From Bacteroidales bacterium (GTDB taxonomy: Bacteria > Bacteroidota > Bacteroidia > Bacteroidales > JAADGE01), in contig JAIORQ010000076.1 of NCBI GenBank assembly GCA_021108035.1, forward strand, positions 1-64,000: DNA of 64,000 nucleotides, read 5' to 3'. Below the pieces are notes generated by a model. It did not search any database and was not told the DNA's origin. It saw only the letters and a list, made by a program, of their open reading frames with translations. Positions 19,949 to 26,112 of the stretch are shown here, one piece after another. Position 1 is the stretch's first letter, and the number at the start of each line of letters is the position of its first letter. A program made the translations under genes and the position numbers.

Positions 19949-20101
19949 TGAGTCCACTCTGAAAAGCTAAAAAATAAAAAATGCCACAAAAACACCAAGC
20001 CACAAAAACCCACAAAACAGTTATTATCAATAAATTAACTTCTGTGAAATTTTGTGTTTTGGTGCTTTAGTGGCTAAAAAACACTTTTCGGAATTGACTC
20101 A
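19949..20101. mobile_element. MITE-like hairpin element, copy 2, with 4-bp target duplication
   Basis: The left end tgagtccactctgaaaag (19949-19966) pairs with cttttcggaattgactca (20084-20101). The ends match copy 1 (10686-10818) in the pattern tgag-c-actc-gaaaag. The direct repeat TCAT flanks it (19945-19948 and 20102-20105). The interior holds repeated ccacaaaaac-type segments that pair with ttttggtgctttagtggc on the right arm. It is inserted between wtpA-like and wtpB-like genes of one operon. Confidence 0.78.
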
Positions 20102-20134
20102 TCATTTACACATTTAATCATTATTTTAAAAAAA

Positions 20135-20950
20135 ATGAAATTTAATCCTTTACATTTAATATTTTCATTTCTCGGAGGCTTGGTCTTACTTTTTATTATA
20201 GGCCCTTTAATAAGTATGTTTATTGCCACATCACCTCTTGAGATTATTGATACTGTCAATGATAAAGAAGTGCAATACAGCATAGGATTAACAATTGGCG
20301 TGTCAATGGGTGCAACTTTATTTTTTGCCGGCCTTTCAATTCCGTTTTCTTACCTTTTGGCAAGAAAAGATTTTCCGCTTAAAAAACTTGTAAAAGGAAT
20401 TATTGATTTACCGATTGTTATTCCGCATTCGGCAGCAGGGATAGCAATTCTGGGAATAATCTCAAGAGACTCAATGCTTGGAAAAGTTGCCGATTCTGTG
20501 GGTTTGAACTTTGTTGGTCATCCGGTAGGCATCGGATTGGCAATGGCTTTTGTAAGTTTGCCCTTTTTAATAAATGCCGCACATGACGGCTTTAAAGCTG
20601 TACCAATACGGTTGGAACAAGCAGCAATGACTTTAAAAGCATCACCGATAAGAGTTTTCTTTACAATTTCCTTGCCCTTAGCCCGAAGAAATATTATATC
20701 CGGTTTAGTTATGATGTTTGCTCGCGGAATGAGTGAATTCGGTGCTGTTGTGATTGTCGCATATCATCCGATGATTACACCTGTTTTAATTTATGAACGT
20801 TTCGGATCATTCGGACTGAAATATGCTCGACCGGTTTCAGTTGTATTCATAACCGTATGTATATTGTTTTTTGTTGCACTTCGTATGTTATCAGATAAAG
20901 GAAATCAATCAAAAACTAATAAAAAAACTAATCTTGCTGAAATTAAATAA
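20135..20950 (+). CDS. wtpB: Tungstate/molybdate ABC transporter permease
   Basis: The 271-residue product has about six membrane segments and the binding-protein-dependent permease signature in the cytoplasmic EAA loop (LEQAAMTLKASPIRVFFTISLP). It also carries the ARGMSEFGAVVIVAYHP segment typical of ModB/WtpB/CysT permeases. It forms the channel between the upstream binding protein and the downstream ATPase. A tail of about 20 hydrophilic residues follows the last helix and overlaps the ATPase reading frame. Confidence 0.9.
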   Translation: MKFNPLHLIFSFLGGLVLLFIIGPLISMFIATSPLEIIDTVNDKEVQYSIGLTIGVSMGATLFFAGLSIPFSYLLARKDFPLKKLVKGIIDLPIVIPHSAAGIAILGIISRDSMLGKVADSVGLNFVGHPVGIGLAMAFVSLPFLINAAHDGFKAVPIRLEQAAMTLKASPIRVFFTISLPLARRNIISGLVMMFARGMSEFGAVVIVAYHPMITPVLIYERFGSFGLKYARPVSVVFITVCILFFVALRMLSDKGNQSKTNKKTNLAEIK

Positions 20951-21980
20951 TATAAATATAAACTATAACGACTTTTCTTTAACAAATTTTTCTTTAAATA
21001 TTGAAAAAGGAGACTATTATGTTATTCTTGGTGAATCCGGTGCAGGCAAATCAATTATATTAGAACTTATTGCCGGTATAATACATCCCGATTCGGGAAC
21101 AATTCATCTTAACGGTAAAGACATAACAAAAGTGAGCATTCAAAAAAGAGAGATCGGTATTGTTTTTCAAGATTATGCTGTTTTTCCTCACTTAAACGTT
21201 TTTGACAATATCGCCTACCCTATTCGCAGCAAACGTTTATCTAAAAAAGACATCAGGAATAATGTCCTCAAAACAGCTGAAAAATTAGAAATAAAACATT
21301 TACTCAAAAGAAAAACCAACGATCTTTCGGGTGGTGAATTACAAAGAGTAGCTTTAGCACGAACCCTGATTCTTAAACCCAAATGCTTATTATTAGACGA
21401 ACCTTTAGTTTCTTTAGATGTAAGATTGAGAGAAAATTTACGAGAATTACTCCGAAAACTGAATAATCAAGGGCAAACTATTGTTCATGTTACGCATGAG
21501 TATGAAGAAGCCTTGTCTTTATCCGGAAAAATTGCAGTAATGCATAACGGAAAACTTATTCAGAAAGGTAAACCCGATGAGATTTTTCATAATCCAAAAT
21601 CAGAGTTTGTTGCAAAATTTACAGGAGTAAAAAATTTCTTTAAAGCAAGATATACTTCAGCAAATAAGGTTTTAATTAATGATGTTGTTACAATCCAAGT
21701 TAATCCCGATAAAAAAATGTGCGAAGGTTATATAATGATACCAAGCGAATCAATTGTTATTTCTTTAAATAAACAAAAGTCAAGTGCAATTAACAATTTT
21801 AATGGTATTATAACAAGTATATTTTCATCACGATTCGGAAAAGAAATTGTCGTAGATATCGGGCTTAAGATTTCAGTTAATATAACGGAGGAATCTGTTC
21901 AGAATTTAGAATTAAAAGAAAACAAAGAAGTTTGGATAAGTTTTAAAGTAAATTCTGTTAAATTTGTAAGTAAAAAATAA
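20934..21980 (+). CDS. wtpC: Tungstate/molybdate ABC transporter ATP-binding protein
   Basis: The frame is open from 20871, but a TTG at 20934 gives the usual N-terminus (LKLNNIN) with a 17-bp overlap on the permease gene; no ATG is available in the region. Walker A is GESGAGKS, the ABC signature LSGGELQRVALART, Walker B LLLDEPL and the H-loop VTHEYEEA. The last 120 residues resemble a TOBE/MOP-like ligand-binding domain, as in ModC/WtpC. It powers oxyanion import. The stop codon is 1 bp before the next gene. Confidence 0.88.
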   Translation: MLKLNNININYNDFSLTNFSLNIEKGDYYVILGESGAGKSIILELIAGIIHPDSGTIHLNGKDITKVSIQKREIGIVFQDYAVFPHLNVFDNIAYPIRSKRLSKKDIRNNVLKTAEKLEIKHLLKRKTNDLSGGELQRVALARTLILKPKCLLLDEPLVSLDVRLRENLRELLRKLNNQGQTIVHVTHEYEEALSLSGKIAVMHNGKLIQKGKPDEIFHNPKSEFVAKFTGVKNFFKARYTSANKVLINDVVTIQVNPDKKMCEGYIMIPSESIVISLNKQKSSAINNFNGIITSIFSSRFGKEIVVDIGLKISVNITEESVQNLELKENKEVWISFKVNSVKFVSKK

Positions 21981-21981
21981 T

Positions 21982-22515
21982 ATGCTAACAATACACTATT
22001 CAGGTTCAGTAGAAGAAACCAAGAAAAGGTCTCTTATAAATGAATTAACTGATATCAGTAACGAAATGAAATGGAACCATACGGTTATTGATGATGAAGA
22101 CTTTCTCGGTATTATTATGAATGTTCATAAAGATTGTGAATCTTTTGCAATTTTAACTGACAGTGATAATAAACTCGTCAGTATGATTGCTTTAATGAAA
22201 GAGTTACAACCCGGAGATGAAAGATTTTATGTTTCCGTAAAAACTAATTTTGCAACTACAGATATTCACATTACTATAATTAAGTTGCTGAAATATCTTA
22301 AAAAGAAATACATACCTAATTTACAAGTTCTTGATGAAGGTGATTATTGGCAAACAGAAGACAAAGAATTATTGCAAGAAAAATTTGATTTCTTACTGAA
22401 AAAATTAGATGAAATAACTGATGCTTTGGAACAAGAATCAGTACCTAATGACAAAACACTTTCGGTTGATGATTTAGCTAAACGGATTGAAGATATTTTG
22501 AGAAGGAATATGTAA
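21982..22515 (+). CDS. Unknown protein at the end of the wtp operon
   Basis: The 177-residue product is cytoplasmic (no signal or membrane segment). Residues 1-115 look like an alpha/beta domain, and the C-terminal part is a charged helical region likely to form coiled coil. I do not recognise the family. It begins 1 bp after the ATPase stop codon, so it is cotranscribed and probably translationally coupled with the transporter. A link to molybdenum or tungsten handling is inference from position only. Confidence 0.75.
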   Translation: MLTIHYSGSVEETKKRSLINELTDISNEMKWNHTVIDDEDFLGIIMNVHKDCESFAILTDSDNKLVSMIALMKELQPGDERFYVSVKTNFATTDIHITIIKLLKYLKKKYIPNLQVLDEGDYWQTEDKELLQEKFDFLLKKLDEITDALEQESVPNDKTLSVDDLAKRIEDILRRNM

Positions 22516-22535
22516 AATCCGGCAGTTTCATTTAT

Positions 22536-22568
22536 ACCGAAGACTTCGCTTGAAGCGAAGGCTTCGGT
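22536..22568. repeat. 33-bp palindrome downstream of the wtp operon
   Basis: The left half accgaagacttcgctt and right half aagcgaaggcttcggt pair with one mismatch around a central G. Length (33 bp) and the T-G-A centre are the same as in the RAYT-linked REP palindromes downstream, although the sequence differs. It could serve as terminator of the wtp operon or be a second REP type. Confidence 0.6.
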
Positions 22569-22582
22569 TAGAACAGACTAAC

Positions 22583-22663
22583 AGTCATCGGATGAATTAT
22601 AAAATTAAAGTGAAACAATCTGTTTTATATATTGCTTTTTATAAACAAATTCATCTGATGACT
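22583..22663. repeat. 81-bp imperfect hairpin
   Basis: The 16-bp arm agtcatcggatgaatt (22583-22598) pairs with aattcatctgatgact (22648-22663) with one mismatch, and inner ATAAAA/TTTTAT segments continue the pairing. It lies in the 323-bp gap before the next gene, which otherwise has a repeated cattggaaaac segment and a TATTTTTG -7 box (22772-22779). Confidence 0.5.
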
Positions 22664-22838
22664 TGCGGATAAAGTAAACATACTTGGATTTTGACCAAAA
22701 AACACACAAAACACCATTGGAAAACAGCCAAAAAACATAAAAACACCCTTGTATTTTGTCCGGAAAATGTGTATTTTTGCATTGGAAAACCTTCAATCGT
22801 CCGCAGGGCATTGAAACTTTAAATTGAAAAATAAACAG

Positions 22839-23357
22839 ATGAAAAAATACACAGAACAACTTATTTCAGACCTTAAAGAAACTGAAAAAAGAGCACCTAA
22901 ACAAAAGAATCATGAAGATATGACCGAAAAGGAATTTTTGGCAGAACTTATTGAAACAGACAGAATAATTGACGAAGAACCCGAGATTCCGATGCACAAT
23001 GTATTCGGTATAGACCCGAAAGTTTTCCCGCCCGTTGACAAACTTACAACAGAACAGGCAAAATTACTTGCAGAAAAAATCCTGCAACTTTGGGCAGCTT
23101 TTAACATGGATGCTGTTTATCCTGATAACTTTCCGCTTGAAAAACTATATCCGCTTTTAGTAAAAAAGTTCAAAGAACCGTTTCTATACTTTCCTATGGG
23201 GCAAACAGGAATAGAATTCTGCGATTACGAACCCGAAAATTGTCCTTTCGGCGAAGAATATTGCGATTGTAAAGAAATTGCAGCAGAAATAGAAAAAGAT
23301 GAAGCAAAATTTGAAGAAAAGATGAAAAATTTGGGAGATGATGAGCTGCCTTTTTAG
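22839..23357 (+). CDS. Conserved acidic cytoplasmic protein, Cys-rich C-terminus
   Basis: The ATG at 22839 is chosen over the upstream in-frame TTG. The 172-residue product is strongly acidic, has no signal or membrane segment, and carries a four-cysteine segment (FCDYEPENCPFGEEYCDCKE) near residue 135, which could bind a metal. I recognise the general type as a hypothetical protein of mobile regions in Bacteroidota but know no function. It is preceded by a -7 box at 22772-22779 and followed by a gene remnant and the first REP. Confidence 0.65.
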   Translation: MKKYTEQLISDLKETEKRAPKQKNHEDMTEKEFLAELIETDRIIDEEPEIPMHNVFGIDPKVFPPVDKLTTEQAKLLAEKILQLWAAFNMDAVYPDNFPLEKLYPLLVKKFKEPFLYFPMGQTGIEFCDYEPENCPFGEEYCDCKEIAAEIEKDEAKFEEKMKNLGDDELPF

Positions 23358-23494
23358 TTGCCTCATTATTAGATGTTTGCAGGCAGCCAAAAACAATAAA
23401 AGCCACAATTACCCCGTCGGAACTATACGACAACACAGCAAATAAATTTAACGAATTAATTGATAAATATAATGGCTTGAGGAGAAAGGGATAA
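23345..23494 (+). pseudogene. Start-less open frame, possible gene remnant
   Basis: An open frame of 49 codons overlaps the end of the preceding gene and ends at 23494. The last 30 residues (TPSELYDNTANKF then NELIDKYNG) have normal protein composition, but there is no usable start codon or ribosome site. It reads like the 3' end of a deleted gene, perhaps lost when the REP and cassette arrived. Confidence 0.25.
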
Positions 23495-23504
23495 AACATA
23501 TCAA

Positions 23505-23533
23505 ACCCTGCGGGTTTTGAAAACCCGCAGGGT
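23505..23533. repeat. REP palindrome A
   Basis: A 29-bp palindrome with half-site accctgcgggtttt around a central G, identical in core to the copies at 25345-25377 and 26074-26104. It is the left boundary of the three-gene cassette. A TATTTTTG -7 box (23533-23540) starts at its last base. Confidence 0.85.
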
Positions 23534-23540
23534 ATTTTTG
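23533..23540 (+). promoter_or_regulatory. -7 box adjoining REP A
   Basis: TATTTTTG matches TAnnTTTG exactly and overlaps the last base of REP A. It lies 54 bp before the first cassette gene. A -33 box at the consensus distance would fall inside the palindrome and is not a good match. Confidence 0.4.
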
Positions 23541-23594
23541 CTGTAAATTAAAATGGAAAATTAACATAAACAAGTATTATAAAATAAACATATT

Positions 23595-24143
23595 ATGAGA
23601 ATATTTACAACAACAGAGCAACAACTAATAAGAAGGCTTAATAGTTCTTCTGGAAGAAGTCTTTATAGTCTTATAGATCCGTGGATATATGGTGTAAGTT
23701 TTCAAATAAATACACAAACTAATACTGTTAAGTTTATTTTTGAACAAGGGCAAAATTTAAATTCAAGATTGAATGAAATTCAAGAAATCGTAATTCAATC
23801 TGTAAACATAATAAAGTTATTTGAAGATAATGGTTATATTTTCACATTTATTAATGCCAATCAACTACCTCCAAGTCCTTATGTCTTTGGGCAGGCTGCA
23901 ACAAATAAACCTTCTATTAGTTATAGCTTCCCCGACCCAACAATATCAAAACTATTCATTAAGTATGCGAACAACGCATTCCTTGTTACACCTGAATTAT
24001 CAAGATTTATAAAAGATGATTTTATATCAAGAGAAGAAGTTCGAGCCAATAGACAATATCGTATTACAAAATACATATTATTTGCATCATTATTTGCAAT
24101 TATTGCAAGTGTTGTTTTTAATATCTTTAATTTAATTTACTAA
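23595..24143 (+). CDS. Unknown protein with C-terminal membrane anchor
   Basis: The 182-residue product has a soluble N-terminal part of about 155 residues and one hydrophobic helix at the extreme C-terminus (about 158-178), so it is probably tail-anchored in the inner membrane with the bulk in the cytoplasm. No known domain is recognised. It is the first of three genes bracketed by REP copies A and B; spacing to the next gene is 11 bp, which supports cotranscription. Confidence 0.65.
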   Translation: MRIFTTTEQQLIRRLNSSSGRSLYSLIDPWIYGVSFQINTQTNTVKFIFEQGQNLNSRLNEIQEIVIQSVNIIKLFEDNGYIFTFINANQLPPSPYVFGQAATNKPSISYSFPDPTISKLFIKYANNAFLVTPELSRFIKDDFISREEVRANRQYRITKYILFASLFAIIASVVFNIFNLIY

Positions 24144-24154
24144 AAAAATAAAAA

Positions 24155-24448
24155 ATGATACCAGGAATAGAATTATTAGAGAGTAATCACGCAGGAGCTA
24201 TGACATTAAAAGATGGCAGAACTATTAATTATGGAATTATCCGAATTGATAAGAATAAAGATATTGTTGTTTTTTATACAGGAAAAGCTTTGCAAGAGAT
24301 ATGGAATACAGATATTTCACCTGAAGAAAAAAGAAAATCAAATGAATTAAAAGAGATACTGGAACAAGAAAATGGAGAACAAAAACTTATTAAATTAGGA
24401 TATATAGAAATTATAAGTATCAATGATATTGAAAAAGTAATTTTTTAG
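24155..24448 (+). CDS. Unknown 97-residue protein
   Basis: This small soluble protein starts MIPGIELLESN, has a beta-rich first half and a charged helical second half. It has no cysteine, signal or membrane helix, and I recognise no family. It sits between the tail-anchored protein and the nuclease-like gene and is likely part of the same transcript. Size and position would suit an antitoxin or adaptor, but nothing in the sequence proves this. Confidence 0.6.
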   Translation: MIPGIELLESNHAGAMTLKDGRTINYGIIRIDKNKDIVVFYTGKALQEIWNTDISPEEKRKSNELKEILEQENGEQKLIKLGYIEIISINDIEKVIF

Positions 24449-24483
24449 TAAATATTGCTAATTTTACATCATAAACAAAAAAC

Positions 24484-25323
24484 ATGAATAATAAAGGACA
24501 AATTGATTTTTTAAAACAAACTTGGATTGAAGGATATAAAAGTATAAAAGTTACAACTGCTAAAAATGAAGGTTTTGATACTTCAAAAAAAGAAATTATT
24601 ATTGGGAATTACAAATTAGTAAAAGACGGATTGTTTTATGATTATTATAAAATAAAGCTAATCAATATTGATAATGATTTAGACAATAATCCAATTTCTG
24701 AAAACAACAAAGCGTTTAAATACATTCAAACTCTATATAATCAAGGAACGACTGAAATTCATTCAAAAGATTTATATCCGTTTAATTTAAATACAAAATT
24801 AGGAAAATTTAGCATTGGAAATGTTCAGTTAACTCAAATTGGAATTTCAGAGAAATATAGAATAAGTTTATTAAATCCAGAAATGAGTACTGACGGAAAA
24901 TTAAAAGATGAATCCGTTAATTATAAAAATGTTATTCAAGTATTGCAAGAATTTAGTATTTCGAAAAAGAAACTACAAGATATTAATGAAGTTAAACTTA
25001 ATGATGAGCTTGAAAAACATTTCAGAAAACATTTTGAAAATGCACATAAAAGCACTGGAAAATTGCGTGGATTATTTGATTTAGTAATTGGCAATTTAGA
25101 CTTTGTAATTGAACTTAAACTTTCAAAATCTATAAAAAATTCAGGTGCAAGACAAAGAGCGTCAGGTCAAATTAAACAATACTTAAAAGAGTATCAAAGT
25201 AAAAACTTTCTGTTATTAGTTGTAGGTAATATAGATGATAAACAGGATAAAAATATCAAATCATTAGAAAAAGAGATAACAAAAGAATATAAATGTTTTT
25301 ACCATTTTTTAGAAACAGAATAA
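24484..25323 (+). CDS. Putative PD-(D/E)XK nuclease-like protein
   Basis: The 279-residue product has an unrecognised N-terminal part (about 1-165) and a C-terminal domain with the layout of PD-(D/E)XK nucleases: an upstream acidic helix (Glu175 region), FDL with Asp199, the core strand FVIELK giving Glu210-x-Lys212, and a later GQIKQY helix (Gln229) as in restriction-like endonucleases. The active-site residues appear complete, so DNA cleavage is plausible. No methylase is nearby. It closes the REP-bracketed cassette, and REP B follows its stop codon by 21 bp. The assignment is by motif only. Confidence 0.6.
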   Translation: MNNKGQIDFLKQTWIEGYKSIKVTTAKNEGFDTSKKEIIIGNYKLVKDGLFYDYYKIKLINIDNDLDNNPISENNKAFKYIQTLYNQGTTEIHSKDLYPFNLNTKLGKFSIGNVQLTQIGISEKYRISLLNPEMSTDGKLKDESVNYKNVIQVLQEFSISKKKLQDINEVKLNDELEKHFRKHFENAHKSTGKLRGLFDLVIGNLDFVIELKLSKSIKNSGARQRASGQIKQYLKEYQSKNFLLLVVGNIDDKQDKNIKSLEKEITKEYKCFYHFLETE

Positions 25324-25344
25324 ATCAAGTCTTCCTCAAAATAC

Positions 25345-25377
25345 AGACCCTGCGGGTTTTGAAAACCCGCAGGGTCT
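25345..25377. repeat. REP palindrome B, upstream of RAYT
   Basis: A perfect 33-bp palindrome (half-site agaccctgcgggtttt, central G) lies 22 bp before the RAYT start codon, in the position of the 5' REP that such transposases recognise. Confidence 0.9.
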
Positions 25378-25399
25378 AGCTGATACATAAAAAAAGAAC

Positions 25400-26059
25400 A
25401 TGGCAAACAAACGTATTCCAATGGAAGCAGATAAGTTTTATCATATTTATAATCATGCTGTCGGTAATGAAAATCTTTTCAGAAATGATGATAACTTCAA
25501 TTATTTCATGCTGAAATATAAAGAATATTGTAATCCGATTGTTGAAACATATGCCTATTGCTTAATGCCTAATCATTTTCACTTATTAATTTCTATGAAA
25601 AATGATACTAAACTTATAAGATTTTACAAAAATAAATATCCGAAGTTTAAAGATATTGCAGAAAAAGACCCTACGGATTTTGAAAATCCGCAGGGTCTGA
25701 ACAATCTAATATCTTTACAAACAAGCAAACATTTCGGCAATTTTTTTAATGCTTATGCAAAAGCATTTAACAAACAACAACAAAGAAGAGGTTCATTATT
25801 TGAAGCTGATTTCAGACGTATTGAGGTAAGTAGTGATGAATATTTACGAAAATTAGCACATTACATACATTACAATCCTATACACCATGGCTTTACAAAT
25901 GACATTAAAAATTGGAAATTCTCATCTTACAGAGCATTTTTAAGTAGTAAAAAAACACATTTAGCAAAACAAGAAGTTATAAATTGGTTTGATGATTTAG
26001 AAAACTTAATTTACTTTCATAAAAAAGATATTGATAATTTTAAATCCGATTTTGATTAG
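25400..26059 (+). CDS. REP-associated tyrosine transposase (RAYT, Y1_Tnp family)
   Basis: The 219-residue product carries the HUH metal-binding motif His59-Phe60-His61 in the typical YCLMPNHFHLL context and the catalytic Tyr155 in YIHYNP. These are the hallmarks of single-strand Y1 transposases related to IS200/IS605 TnpA. Family members cut and rejoin REP hairpins. REP copies stand just before (25345-25377) and just after (26074-26104) the gene, and a third palindrome lies inside it, in frame, coding for residues 89-100 (KDPTDFENPQGL). The insert lies in a loop-like region between the HUH strand and the following helix, so the enzyme could still be active. Confidence 0.93.
   Translation: MANKRIPMEADKFYHIYNHAVGNENLFRNDDNFNYFMLKYKEYCNPIVETYAYCLMPNHFHLLISMKNDTKLIRFYKNKYPKFKDIAEKDPTDFENPQGLNNLISLQTSKHFGNFFNAYAKAFNKQQQRRGSLFEADFRRIEVSSDEYLRKLAHYIHYNPIHHGFTNDIKNWKFSSYRAFLSSKKTHLAKQEVINWFDDLENLIYFHKKDIDNFKSDFD
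25666..25698. repeat. REP palindrome C, inside the RAYT gene
   Basis: A 33-bp palindrome with one mismatch (half-sites agaccctacggatttt and aaaatccgcagggtct) matches REP A/B in outer and central bases. It is within the RAYT coding sequence and keeps the reading frame. Confidence 0.85.
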
Positions 26060-26073
26060 AACTTATAAAAATT

Positions 26074-26104
26074 GTCCCTGCTGGTTTTCAAAACCCGCAG
26101 GGTC
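26074..26104. repeat. REP palindrome D, downstream of RAYT
   Basis: A 31-bp imperfect palindrome, 15 bp after the RAYT stop codon. The right half is aaaacccgcagggtc and the left half has two changes. The central base is C instead of G, so it is in opposite orientation to copies A and B, as in paired REP (BIME-like) arrangements. It overlaps the 3' side of the convergent TPR gene's end region. Confidence 0.85.
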
Positions 26105-26112
26105 TTATCTGA

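Noticed and set aside
22770-22830. Short repeated cattggaaaac and ccgcagggcattgaaac segments suggesting a CRISPR leader or repeat
   Set aside because: Only two copies of the 11-mer, no regular spacing and no spacers; no cas gene nearby.
22824-22838. TTG start five codons upstream of the acidic Cys-rich protein
   Set aside because: The ATG at 22839 is a better start and needs no unusual codon.
22605-22859. 84-residue minus-strand frame rich in Phe and Cys
   Set aside because: Lies over the hairpin region and the start of a real gene; composition is typical of a shadow frame.
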